Position numbers and translations under genes: made by a program | Source: an uncultured Oscillibacter sp. | Lineage (GTDB): Bacteria > Bacillota > Clostridia > Oscillospirales > Oscillospiraceae | Reading direction: 5' to 3' | Length of the DNA stretch: 64,000 bases | NCBI GenBank assembly: GCA_910588175.1 | Contig: CAJUQQ010000003.1 | Location: 14,631 to 78,630, forward strand | The notes under the pieces: generated by a model | The model's input: the letters and a program-made list of their open reading frames with translations, nothing else | Database searches by the model: none | What the model was told of the DNA's origin: nothing | Shown: positions 44,332-52,484 of the stretch, piece by piece | Layout: every line of letters begins with the position of its first letter | How positions within the stretch are numbered: the stretch's first letter is position 1

Positions 44332-45027
44332 TCAGGTTTTCTCGTATTCCAACTCGTCCTCAAAGACCTGGGCCGCGCCGCAGCGACCGCACCAGCAAAT
44401 TTGGCCTCTGCCCTGCCAGAGGACGGCCAAGCCTTGGCCGCAGCCGGGGCATCTCAACCAGCGGCGGGTCAGAATCCACGCGATACCCCAGAGAGCCATT
44501 CCCGCCAAGCCCACATAAACACAGATGTCCCGGACGGCCCAGATGGTTTCCATCACAGCCCAGAGCTCATCTTCTGTCCGGAAACTGGGCATCATCAGGT
44601 GGACAGCCAGGGCGCTCCCCACCACAAAGGCCAATCCGGCAAGGCCCAGCACAGAAATCAGCCGCGCCCGGCTCCGTTTCAGCCGGAACCGCTGCCGCTG
44701 GTCCGGAGGGGTCTCTGCCTCACTCAGGGGGCCGTCGTCAAAGGGCAGGACATGCCCGCAGCGGGAACAATACATCTTTCGATAGACCCAGCTGCGGCCC
44801 TCTCCCCGTTTTCCACAGTGGGGGCACCGGGACATCCCATGCCAGAGGACAATGCCCAGGAGCTCGATTCCAAGGCCCAGCATTCCGATTTCAAATGCCG
44901 GCAAGCCAAAATCGCCTTCGAGCCACTCCCGGAAAAAGACGCCCGCCCCCAAAAACAGCCACCAGCCCGAACGAGAGAGAAACAGCGATATCTGGGCCCA
45001 TTTTCGTTTCAGCGTTTTGGCCTCCAC
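44332..45027 (-). CDS. Membrane protein with two zinc ribbons
   Basis: This 231-aa protein alternates membrane segments and Cys4 motifs. Two helices (~18-65) are followed by a ribbon CPHCGKRG...YCSRCG, a second pair of helices (~125-185), and a second ribbon RCPGCGQG...CWCGRCG. Family and function are not recognised. It lies 16 nt after thrC and looks co-transcribed with it and the phosphoesterase. Confidence 0.68.
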   Translation of the reverse strand: MEAKTLKRKWAQISLFLSRSGWWLFLGAGVFFREWLEGDFGLPAFEIGMLGLGIELLGIVLWHGMSRCPHCGKRGEGRSWVYRKMYCSRCGHVLPFDDGPLSEAETPPDQRQRFRLKRSRARLISVLGLAGLAFVVGSALAVHLMMPSFRTEDELWAVMETIWAVRDICVYVGLAGMALWGIAWILTRRWLRCPGCGQGLAVLWQGRGQICWCGRCGAAQVFEDELEYEKT

Positions 45028-45043
45028 GCCCCCACCTCTCTTC

Positions 45044-46531
45044 TTATTTCAGGAAGTCCAGCACCACGCCGTCCATGCCTGGCTTCTCACAGGTGAGGTC
45101 GAACCGCCGTTTCTTGCCCTTGAGGGCCGCCAGCCGCTTGGGAATCGCCACGCCGGAAACGGCGTTCAGCTGCTCCAGCAGCTCCACGCCGTCCCCTTTG
45201 GGCTCCTGGCCGACGGCCCGGAGGACGTGGTCACAGAATTTATAGGGAGAGGCGGTGGAGACAAAGACGGTCAGGGTTTTGTCGCCGGTCTCCGCCCGGT
45301 ACTGCTCCAGCACTCCCGCCGCCACGGCAGTGTGGGTGTCGATGAGGTAGCCGTGCTCCTGATAATACCGGGCAATGGTTTCCGTGGTCCCCGCTTCATC
45401 ACAGAAACCGCCCCAGAATTCCTCCTTGAGGGCCGTCTTGATCGTTTCGGAAACCTCGTACTTTCCGCTGGTATTCAGGGCCTCCATATAGCCCCGGACC
45501 TCTTCGTCGTTCTCCCCGGAGAGGTCAAACAGCAGCCGCTCCAGGTTGCTGGACACCAGGATGTCCATGGAGGGGCTCATGGTGGTGTGGAAGGGCCGGT
45601 TTTTATCGTACACGCCGGTACGGAGGAAATCCGTCAGCACGTCGTTCTTGTTGGAGGCGCAGATCAGCTTCCCAACCGGCAGACCCATGCGCTTCGCGTA
45701 ATACGCCGCCAGAATGTCGCCGAAATTCCCGGTGGGAACGCAGAAGTTCACCTTGTCCCCCATCCGGATTTCCCCGTCCCGGAGCAGGTCGCAGTAGGCG
45801 GAGATGTAGTAGACCACCTGAGGCAGGATACGCCCCCAGTTGATGGAGTTGGCGGAGGACAGGAGGTAGCCCCGCTTTGCCAGGGTCTCCCGAATGCCCC
45901 CGTCGGAAAAAATGCGCTTAACTCCCGCCTGGGCGTCGTCAAAGTTGCCCACCACGGCGCAGACGCCCACGTTCTCCCCGTCCTGGGTGACCATCTGGGC
46001 CTCCTGCACGGCGGAAACGCCGTCCTTGGGATAAAAGACCATAATCTTCGTCTGGGGCACGTCCGCGAAACCCTCCATGGCGGCCTTGCCGGTGTCGCCG
46101 GAGGTGGCCACCAGAATGCAGACCGTCTTGTCCTCCCCGGTCTTGCGCAGGGCGGCGGAGAGAAGCTGCGGCAGCATTTGCAGGGCCATATCTTTAAAGG
46201 CGGAGGTGGGGCCGTGCCACAGCTCCAGGCAGTGGGTGCCCGTGTCCACTTTCCGCAGGGGCGCGGCGGCGGGGTGGTCGTACTTGTCGGGGCCGTAGGC
46301 GTTATTGGCGAAGGCCAGCAGCTCCTCCTCGCTGTAGTCCGTCAGATAGAGGGCCATGACCTTGGCGGCCCGCTCCTGATAGGAGGCCCCGGCAAGGCTC
46401 TCCAAAAAGGCCCCGTCAATCTGAGGGATGGTCTCCGGGGTCAGCAGGCCGCCGTCCCGGGAGAGGCCCAGCTTCACCGCCTCGGCACTGCCGGTCCGCA
46501 GGGTCCGGTCTCTGGTGCTTAAATACTTCAT
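45044..46531 (-). CDS. thrC: Threonine synthase
   Basis: This 495-aa PLP enzyme converts O-phosphohomoserine to threonine. It starts KYLSTRDRTLRTGSAEAVKL, the PLP Lys is in GPTSAFKDMALQML, the phosphate loop in VATSGDTGKAAMEGF, with SANSINWGRILPQ and VPTGNFGDILAAYYAKRMGL characteristic of the ThrC1 type. Length is typical. No other threonine genes are nearby; it is in the rnhB-yraN-thrC row. Confidence 0.97.
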   Translation of the reverse strand: MKYLSTRDRTLRTGSAEAVKLGLSRDGGLLTPETIPQIDGAFLESLAGASYQERAAKVMALYLTDYSEEELLAFANNAYGPDKYDHPAAAPLRKVDTGTHCLELWHGPTSAFKDMALQMLPQLLSAALRKTGEDKTVCILVATSGDTGKAAMEGFADVPQTKIMVFYPKDGVSAVQEAQMVTQDGENVGVCAVVGNFDDAQAGVKRIFSDGGIRETLAKRGYLLSSANSINWGRILPQVVYYISAYCDLLRDGEIRMGDKVNFCVPTGNFGDILAAYYAKRMGLPVGKLICASNKNDVLTDFLRTGVYDKNRPFHTTMSPSMDILVSSNLERLLFDLSGENDEEVRGYMEALNTSGKYEVSETIKTALKEEFWGGFCDEAGTTETIARYYQEHGYLIDTHTAVAAGVLEQYRAETGDKTLTVFVSTASPYKFCDHVLRAVGQEPKGDGVELLEQLNAVSGVAIPKRLAALKGKKRRFDLTCEKPGMDGVVLDFLK

Positions 46532-46566
46532 GTCTTGTATCTCACCTTTCCGATGTAGTTTTCGAT

Positions 46567-46926
46567 CTATGCAAAGGCGTCTTCCAGGTAAACCACTCGG
46601 AGACCGCCGTCTTTTTCCTCGTAAACCTCCGCCACGTCAAACCGGGCGGGACTGTCCAAGCCGTGGACGCCTATGTAGAGATTCGCGGCCCGGCGGAGGC
46701 GCTCCTGTTTCCGCCCGTCCACAAACTCCCGGGGCAGGCCGATGGAGCCGGGACCCCGGCGCTTCACCTCCACGAAGCAGAGGACCCCCTCGGGGCTCCG
46801 GGCCACCAGGTCCAGCTCCCCAAACCGACAGCGCCACTGCCGGTTTAAAATGGTATAGCCCCGCCTCTCCAAATACTGCCCGGCCAGGGTCTCCCCCTGA
46901 TCACCGGCGGTCTTTTTCAGATTCAC
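46567..46926 (-). CDS. yraN: YraN-family (UPF0102) nuclease-like protein
   Basis: This 119-aa protein has a restriction-endonuclease-like fold: GDQGETLAGQYLERRGYTIL, then RFGELDLVARSPEG and FVEVKRR, the D-ExK motif. It usually sits after rnhB, as here. Its start overlaps the rnhB end by 26 bp. Function not established. Confidence 0.93.
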   Translation of the reverse strand: MNLKKTAGDQGETLAGQYLERRGYTILNRQWRCRFGELDLVARSPEGVLCFVEVKRRGPGSIGLPREFVDGRKQERLRRAANLYIGVHGLDSPARFDVAEVYEEKDGGLRVVYLEDAFA

Positions 46927-47542
46927 GTCTTGCCTCCCACTTTTTTAAGAAGGTCCTCCGATGAACCGGACAGGGGCCGTATTGGTCCAGGGCGGCGTAG
47001 TGGGCTTTTGTGCCGTAGCCCTTGTGCCCGGCAAAGCCGTACTGCGGGTAGAGGGCCTCCAGCTCTTGGGAGACATGGCGGTCCCGGCTCACCTTCGCCA
47101 GAATGGAGGCGGCGGCGATGGAGGCGCTTTTCCCGTCGCCGCCAATCAGGGTGACGTGAGGCGTCTCAATCGAAACCCGGCTGCCGTGGTCCCGGTTGCC
47201 GTCAATGAGGCAGATGTCCGGCTTCACAGGCAGACCGTCGATGGCCCTTTGCATGGCCAGCATCCGGGCGTTGAGGATGTCCAGCCCGTCAATTTCTTCC
47301 GCCGTAGCGAAGGCCACGCTCCACGCCTCAGCCCGGGCGGTAATCTCGTCAAAGAGGATTTCCCGTTTTTTCTCCGTCAATTTCTTGGAGTCGTTCAGGC
47401 CGGGAATCTCGATTTCCCGAGGCAGGATGACGGCGGCGGCGTACACGGGACCGGCCAGAGGCCCCGCCCCCGCCTCGTCCACGCCGCAGAGGAGGCTGTG
47501 GCCCTTATTCCACTGTTGCCGCTCCGGGGTCCACAGGTCCAT
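46901..47542 (-). CDS. rnhB: Ribonuclease HII
   Basis: This 213-aa enzyme cuts RNA in RNA-DNA hybrids and removes single ribonucleotides. Catalytic acids are in CGVDEAGAGPLAGPVYAAAV (DE), LIDGNRDHGS (D) and IAAASILAKVSRD (D). The ATG at 47542 follows AAAGGAG by 11 nt. It overlaps the upstream membrane gene by 38 bp, a strongly compressed arrangement. Confidence 0.97.
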   Translation of the reverse strand: MDLWTPERQQWNKGHSLLCGVDEAGAGPLAGPVYAAAVILPREIEIPGLNDSKKLTEKKREILFDEITARAEAWSVAFATAEEIDGLDILNARMLAMQRAIDGLPVKPDICLIDGNRDHGSRVSIETPHVTLIGGDGKSASIAAASILAKVSRDRHVSQELEALYPQYGFAGHKGYGTKAHYAALDQYGPCPVHRRTFLKKWEARRESEKDRR

Positions 47543-48014
47543 CCGGCGGCACTCCTTTCTTGTCTTCCCGGCGGCAAAGCCGGAGATAATAGAGAAACTC
47601 TCCCAGGCACAGCAGGAACACTCCCCAGTGGAGCGGCAAAACATCCACCCATTCCCGCAGCCAAGACAGAGGAAACCAGGGCGTCAGCAGGCCGAAGGGA
47701 AGGAGAAGCAGGTTCGCCAGCGGCCCCTCCCCTCCAAGGGCAACCCCGAGGACCAGCAAACCGCAGACCGCCCAGAATTTCATGAAAACTTTAGCGGCTG
47801 TCCGGCTCTTGGCGGCGCGGGTCAAAAGTCCGGTGCCCAGCAGGCTGGTCAGATACGCCGCCCCCAAGGCCATGGACATCCTGTCAAAGCCGCTGTAGGC
47901 GCAGTCCAGCAGTGTGACGAAATTCCGAAAGGCGGTGACCGTGTGAAGCGCCGCCCAGGCCAGGGAACACAGCGTCAAATAGATCAGAAGGCGCTCCCGC
48001 CGCGTATCCTCCAT
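47505..48014 (-). CDS. Small four-helix membrane protein (paralogue 1)
   Basis: This 169-aa hydrophobic protein has about four membrane segments, WAALHTVTAFRNF near the N-terminus and LHWGVFLLCLGEFLYYLRL near the end. Family not recognised. It is weakly similar to the next gene upstream in length, helix layout and the WAALH...F and LTP motifs. It sits between rbgA and rnhB and overlaps rnhB by 38 bp. Confidence 0.7.
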   Translation of the reverse strand: MEDTRRERLLIYLTLCSLAWAALHTVTAFRNFVTLLDCAYSGFDRMSMALGAAYLTSLLGTGLLTRAAKSRTAAKVFMKFWAVCGLLVLGVALGGEGPLANLLLLPFGLLTPWFPLSWLREWVDVLPLHWGVFLLCLGEFLYYLRLCRREDKKGVPPDGPVDPGAATVE

Positions 48015-48020
48015 CGGCTC

Positions 48021-48512
48021 TTACCGTTCCTTGGCCCGGTGGTGGAGCCAGGCGAAATAGAGAAAATGGAGGAGGCAGACAAACAATGCCGCTCCGCATC
48101 CCACGCCGTACCGGCTCATTCCCGGTAAGCCCGCCATCCATTTAAACAGCAGCCACGTAAAGGCCAGCAGTTGATTCAGCGGCGTCAGGAAGGAACAAAG
48201 CACCCCAAAAATAAGGAAGCCATTCACATCATGAATCAAATCCAGTTCGGCCGCCAAAATCACTCCCGCCGCCAGCGCAGCGCTGAAAGCCCAGTACCAT
48301 TTCACAAAACGGAGCAGCCCCGGCCTTCCGCCGGCAAGCCATCCGTCCAAGGCCAGCAGTCCCAGGAGCCAAACCGCCAGCAGGACCCAGGTCCAGCTGG
48401 TATACGTCTGATAAAGGCTGTGCAGAAACGCCTGGACGCTGGCATACAAATGCAGAGCCGCCCATAAAAGCGCCGCGAAATCGGCGGCGGACCATCGCTT
48501 GTTTTCTTCCAT
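48021..48512 (-). CDS. Small four-helix membrane protein (paralogue 2)
   Basis: This 163-aa protein has four to five membrane segments, LLWAALHLYASVQAFLHSL near the start and FVCLLHFLYFAWLHHRAKE at the end, with FLTPLNQLLAFTWLLF in the middle. It resembles the following gene and may be an old tandem duplicate. Its ATG overlaps the rbgA stop (TAATG). Function unknown. Confidence 0.7.
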   Translation of the reverse strand: MEENKRWSAADFAALLWAALHLYASVQAFLHSLYQTYTSWTWVLLAVWLLGLLALDGWLAGGRPGLLRFVKWYWAFSAALAAGVILAAELDLIHDVNGFLIFGVLCSFLTPLNQLLAFTWLLFKWMAGLPGMSRYGVGCGAALFVCLLHFLYFAWLHHRAKER

Positions 48513-49381
48513 TATGGTACCTCCAAAGTAAACCGTCCCAGCTTGCCGGAGCGGAACTCGTCCAGCAGGATTTTCGCCATGCGCTCGGTGTCCACTTCCC
48601 CGCCGGAGATGAGAAAGCCCCGCCGCCGCCCGGCGGCCTCCAGGAGGCGGTATCCAAAGGCCACGTCGTTTTCCTCTCCCTCCCGCTCCGGCAGGGCTGG
48701 GAGCTTATAGCCGGTTTTCAGTGCCTCGGGATACTTCTCCGCAAGGTACGCCATCATATGGCACCCCAGTGTCTCCGTGTCCAGAATCTCGTCCTTCACC
48801 GCCCCGGTAAAAGCCAGATGGAGCCCCACGTCCTGGTCGTCCAGCTTGGGCCAGAGGATGCCGGGGGTGTCCAGCAGCTCCAGTCCCCGGTCGATGGGCA
48901 CCCACTGCTTGGAACGGGTGACGCCGGGGCGGTCCTCCGCCTTGGCGGTCTTCCGGCCCGCGATTTTATTGATAAAGGTAGACTTCCCCACGTTGGGGAT
49001 GCCCAGGACCATGACCCGGACCACCCGGCCCGTCTGGCCCTTCTCGGCGTAAGCGTGCAGCTTGTCCGCCAGCAGCGCCCGGACGGCGGCGGAAAAGGCC
49101 CCCGTGCCCGCGCCGCTTTTGGAATCCGTCTCCAGCACCGCCCAGCCCTTTTCCTTGAAAAAGGCCGTCCAGTCTTTGGTCGCCTCCCGGTCTGCCTGAT
49201 CCGCCCGGTTCAAAACCACCAGCCGGGGCTTCCCCGCCGTCAGGCCGTCCACGTCCGGGTTGCGGCTGGACCGGGGGATGCGGGCGTCCAGAATCTCGCA
49301 CACCGCATCCACATGTTTCAGCTGTTCCCCGATCATCCGCCGGGTCTTTGCCATGTGCCCGGGATACCATTGTATTTCCAC
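48512..49381 (-). CDS. rbgA: Ribosome biogenesis GTPase RbgA/YlqF (GTG start)
   Basis: This 289-aa circularly permuted GTPase drives late 50S maturation. It starts IQWYPGHMAKTRRMI; G4 NRADQAD precedes G1 GIPNVGKSTFINKI, and G3 is DTPGILWP, the permuted order. The start is GTG at 49381 with GGGAGG upstream; it shares its G with the lepB stop (TAGTG), so translation is coupled. Confidence 0.96.
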   Translation of the reverse strand: MEIQWYPGHMAKTRRMIGEQLKHVDAVCEILDARIPRSSRNPDVDGLTAGKPRLVVLNRADQADREATKDWTAFFKEKGWAVLETDSKSGAGTGAFSAAVRALLADKLHAYAEKGQTGRVVRVMVLGIPNVGKSTFINKIAGRKTAKAEDRPGVTRSKQWVPIDRGLELLDTPGILWPKLDDQDVGLHLAFTGAVKDEILDTETLGCHMMAYLAEKYPEALKTGYKLPALPEREGEENDVAFGYRLLEAAGRRRGFLISGGEVDTERMAKILLDEFRSGKLGRFTLEVP

Positions 49382-49974
49382 TAACCAATTCCTCCCATCC
49401 GGTCATACTCCCGCATCCCGGTCACGGCGTCCGGACCTGGAAAGGCCAGAAACACCGCCCGGCCGATGATATAACGCGTATCCACCGTTCCCAGCCGGGC
49501 GTCCCGGCTGTCGGTGGAGTGGTTGCGGTTGTCCCCCAGGACGAAGACGCTGCCCTCCGGCACGGTGAGGGGAAACGCCGTTCCCTCAGCCGTAAAGGTC
49601 CGTTCCTGGATGTACTCCTCCTGAAGCGGCTTTCCGTCCACAAAGACAACGCCTGACCCGAAGTCCACGTCCACCACCTGACCCTCCACGGCGATGACCC
49701 GCTTGACAATGGGCGTGGGCAGAAAGCTCTCCTTCCGCAGAACCACGATATCCCCCGGCGCGTAGCCGCCGCAGAACATGGAATTCAGTACCAGCAGGCG
49801 GTCCCCGTCCTGAAGCGTGGGCACCATGGAGCGGCCGTCCACTCCAATCAGGCGGACGCCAAAGGTAAACAGCAGCACCACCGCCAGCACGGAACAGACC
49901 AACGCCTGTATCCACTCATACAGTTCCCGGCCTTTCTCTTTTGGGGCTTCCGTCCGCAGGCTGTCGTTCTCCAT
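49381..49974 (-). CDS. lepB: Signal peptidase I (second of tandem pair)
   Basis: This 197-aa type I signal peptidase has one N-terminal membrane helix (~22-42), the catalytic Ser in GVDGRSMVPTLQDGD and Lys in PIVKRVIAVEGQ, plus LGDNRNHSTDSRD. It lies 33 nt after a paralogous lepB and just before rbgA, matching the lepB-rbgA-rnhB order. rplS, usually upstream in Firmicutes, is absent. Confidence 0.95.
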   Translation of the reverse strand: MENDSLRTEAPKEKGRELYEWIQALVCSVLAVVLLFTFGVRLIGVDGRSMVPTLQDGDRLLVLNSMFCGGYAPGDIVVLRKESFLPTPIVKRVIAVEGQVVDVDFGSGVVFVDGKPLQEEYIQERTFTAEGTAFPLTVPEGSVFVLGDNRNHSTDSRDARLGTVDTRYIIGRAVFLAFPGPDAVTGMREYDRMGGIG

Positions 49975-50007
49975 GTCTCTTTCTCTCCCCGCTTCTGTGT
50001 ATGCCGC

Positions 50008-50607
50008 TTAAAGCGTGCCGATGCGGTCCCACTCCCGCATGTTCAAATCCTCCGTCTTCCCCGGCAGCAGCAAAAATACCGCCCGGCCGATCACGCAACG
50101 GGTATCCACCGCGCCCAGGGGCGGCTCCCGGCTGTCCCGGCTCTCGTTGCGGTTATCCCCCATGAGGAAGACGCAGCCTTCCGGCACGGTGAAGGGATAC
50201 TCCATTCCCAGGTCCAGATGGGTCGCCTCCCGGATGTAGGGCTCCTCTAGCGCCTGCCCGTCCACATAGACTACTCCCGCGCCGAAGTCGATGTCCACGG
50301 TCTGGCCCTCGGTGGCGATGACCCGCTTGACAATGGGCTCGCCGTTTTCAAAGGCCGCCTTGGCGGCAATGACCACGTCTCCCCGCTCAAAATCCCCGCA
50401 GAGCGCCCGGTTCACCACCAGCAGCAGGTCGCCGTTCTGCAAGGTTTCTCGCATGGAGCCGCCGGAGACGCCCACCACGCGCGCGCCAAAGGCGAACACC
50501 ACCACCGCCGCCAGCACGGAACAAACCAACGCCTGGGCCCATTCATAGAGATTCCGGCCCGGCTGCTCCTCTTTTCTCTCGTCCTTCTTTTCGTCCGGCA
50601 TCTTCAT
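50008..50607 (-). CDS. lepB: Signal peptidase I (first of tandem pair)
   Basis: This 199-aa paralogue has the membrane helix (~24-44), catalytic Ser in GVSGGSMRETLQNGD and Lys in PIVKRVIATEGQ, plus MGDNRNESRDSRE. The residues around the active Ser differ from the second copy (GGSMRETL against GRSMVPTL), so substrate preference may differ. It opens the operon behind an extended -10 promoter. Confidence 0.95.
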   Translation of the reverse strand: MKMPDEKKDERKEEQPGRNLYEWAQALVCSVLAAVVVFAFGARVVGVSGGSMRETLQNGDLLLVVNRALCGDFERGDVVIAAKAAFENGEPIVKRVIATEGQTVDIDFGAGVVYVDGQALEEPYIREATHLDLGMEYPFTVPEGCVFLMGDNRNESRDSREPPLGAVDTRCVIGRAVFLLLPGKTEDLNMREWDRIGTL

Positions 50608-50664
50608 TCCTCCGTTGGTCTCAAAAGTTTTTCCTCTTAACTTAAAAAGTTTTCAATCTTGGAT

Positions 50665-50693
50665 AGTATATCAAAAACGTTTTGAAATCACAA
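50665..50693 (-). promoter_or_regulatory. Promoter of the lepB-rbgA-rnhB operon
   Basis: On the minus strand TTGTGA (50693-50688), a 17-nt spacer and TATACT preceded by TGA (50670-50665) lie 58 nt before the first lepB. Confidence 0.78.
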
Positions 50694-50796
50694 GTGGTTT
50701 TTCCAAAAACCCTGGCTGAAAACCGCGAAAGCAGCCTCGTCCCACAGGGCGGTGATTTATAAAAACTGTCAAAACCGTCAAAATCCATTTCAGGAC

Positions 50797-50826
50797 TTGA
50801 CAAAGTCCCGCCGGTCAGCGTATACT
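50797..50826 (+). promoter_or_regulatory. Promoter of the trpS T-box leader
   Basis: A perfect TTGACA (50797-50802), an 18-nt spacer and TATACT (50821-50826) predict a start near 50833. Confidence 0.8.
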
Positions 50827-50833
50827 ATGTAAA

Positions 50834-51139
50834 ATCAAAAAGCATAAACCGATGATGCGGACGAGTAAATGGGGTCTTGGTTCTCAAAGAGAGCCGCCGG
50901 TGGTGGAATGGCGGCAGACGCAAGCCTGTTGAATGGACCGCGGAGGGCGGGCTGAACAGGTTTTCCCAAGTATGCTCCGACGGGCTTTTCCCCCGTTACC
51001 AAGGAAAGGCGCGTGTTGGCGCGCCGCCGAGGGGGCGGTTTTTTCTACCGCCAATTTGGGTGGCACCGCAGAAGTTTCAAGGCTTTTGTCCCAAAGGTAC
51101 CTGCAAGCAGGTCCTTTCGTGGGATAGAGGTCTTTTTTT
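50834..51139 (+). ncRNA. T-box riboswitch, tryptophan-specific, with terminator
   Basis: The leader has the T-box signature TTTGGGTGGCACCGCAG (51055-51071) and a stem I with AGAGAG-type motif (50889-). Within the specifier loop, GAA-TGG-ACC (TGG at 50936-50938) reads as the Trp codon. The terminator (51090-51139) is a long imperfect stem CCCAAAGG-ACCTGC / GCAGGT-CCTTT-GGG followed by TCTTTTTTT. Uncharged tRNA-Trp would stabilise the antiterminator and allow trpS expression. Confidence 0.93.
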
Positions 51140-51388
51140 GACGCCTCCTCTCCGGAAGCGGCCGGAGCGTGGAAAGGAGAGGCCGCTATGAGACACTGAG
51201 AACCTGTTTTCTCTCTCAAGGTGCGCGGATTGGCAAGGAACTTTTTGTCCGACGTGACAACCAGCCGCAGCAAGCCTATCGGATTACGAGGGTTCTTGAC
51301 AAAGCCTGGGCGGAAAATCCGCCGTCAGGAAGTAGGCGGGAGATCGGAAAGAGGCTTTGAGAAATCCCCGCTTTTTTCTCCCCAGCAA
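51140..51388 (+). other. Gap between T-box terminator and trpS
   Basis: About 330 nt separate the T-box terminator from trpS, longer than usual. I see no credible gene. A GGCGGA-AAA-TCCGCC hairpin lies near 51310-51330 and a 3-codon ATG-AGA-CAC-TGA follows AGGAGAGG near 51188, probably by chance. Confidence 0.5.
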
Positions 51389-51417
51389 TTGCGCTTTCCG
51401 GGAATTTGTGGTATATT
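51389..51417 (+). promoter_or_regulatory. Possible second trpS promoter
   Basis: TTGCGC (51389-51394), a 17-nt spacer and TATATT (51412-51417) lie downstream of the T-box and 54 nt before trpS, and could give constitutive basal expression. Confidence 0.5.
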
Positions 51418-51470
51418 AATCAGAATTGGACCGGACCCTGCCTTTGGGGCCGGACAGCGAGGTGCGAAAA

Positions 51471-52472
51471 ATGGAAAATCAGAAGAAGCGAATCTTCAGC
51501 GGCATTCAGCCCAGCGGCGAGCTGACCCTGGGCTCCTATATGGGCGCCATCAAAAACTGGGTGGCCCTTCAGGACGAGTATGACTGCGTCTACTGCATCG
51601 TGGACATGCACGCGATTACCGTCCGCCAGGTCCCGGCGGACCTGCGCCGCAGAGCTCTGAACCAGCTGGCCCAATACATCGCCTGCGGATTGGACCCTCA
51701 AAAGAGCATCCTGTTCATTCAGAGCCATGTGCCCCAGCACGCGGAGCTCAGCTGGGTGCTGAGCTGCTGCACCCAGTTCGGCGAGCTCAGCCGCATGACC
51801 CAGTTCAAGCAGAAATCCCAGCAGCACGCCGACAACATCACCGCCGGCCTTTTCACCTACCCGGTGCTTATGGCCGCGGACATCCTGCTCTACCAGACGA
51901 ACCTGGTGCCTGTGGGTGAGGATCAGCGCCAGCATGTGGAGCTGTGCCGGGACATCGCCCAGCGCTTCAACGGCGTCTACAGCGATACCTTCGTCCTGCC
52001 GGAGGCGTTCATCCAGCGGGTGGACCAGGGCGCGCGGATTATGAGCCTGGGCAATCCTCTGAACAAGATGAGCAAATCCGACCCCGACGGCTGCGTCAAC
52101 CTGATGGACCCGCCGGAGGTCATTCAGCGGAAGTTCAAGCGGGCCGTCACCGACAGCGAGACCAGCGTCCGCTATGACAAGGAAACCAAGCCCGGCGTCT
52201 CTAACCTGCTGACCATCTACTGCGCCGCCACCGGCAAAAACCTGGAGGAGGCGGAGACCGCCTTCCGGGACCAGGGCTACGGCGTCTTCAAGCCCGCCGT
52301 GGGCGATGCGGTGATCGAGCTGTTCCGCCCCATCCGGGAAGAAGCCGCCCGGATGATGGCGGACAAGGCCTATTTGGAAGGCATCTACCGGGAGGGAGCG
52401 GAGCGGGCCTCCCGCATTGCCGGGCGCACGCTTGCCAAGGTGTATAAAAAAGTGGGCTTCCTGCCCCGATAA
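51471..52472 (+). CDS. trpS: Tryptophanyl-tRNA synthetase
   Basis: This 333-aa class I synthetase charges tRNA-Trp. It starts KKRIFSGIQPSGELTLGSYM, the HIGH-type motif variant of Firmicutes, and has KMSKS as NKMSKSDPDG. GAGGTG lies just before the ATG at 51471. Its T-box leader matches its amino acid, which supports both calls. wecA follows 12 nt later. Confidence 0.98.
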   Translation: MENQKKRIFSGIQPSGELTLGSYMGAIKNWVALQDEYDCVYCIVDMHAITVRQVPADLRRRALNQLAQYIACGLDPQKSILFIQSHVPQHAELSWVLSCCTQFGELSRMTQFKQKSQQHADNITAGLFTYPVLMAADILLYQTNLVPVGEDQRQHVELCRDIAQRFNGVYSDTFVLPEAFIQRVDQGARIMSLGNPLNKMSKSDPDGCVNLMDPPEVIQRKFKRAVTDSETSVRYDKETKPGVSNLLTIYCAATGKNLEEAETAFRDQGYGVFKPAVGDAVIELFRPIREEAARMMADKAYLEGIYREGAERASRIAGRTLAKVYKKVGFLPR

Positions 52473-52484
52473 GGAGAACTCAAC

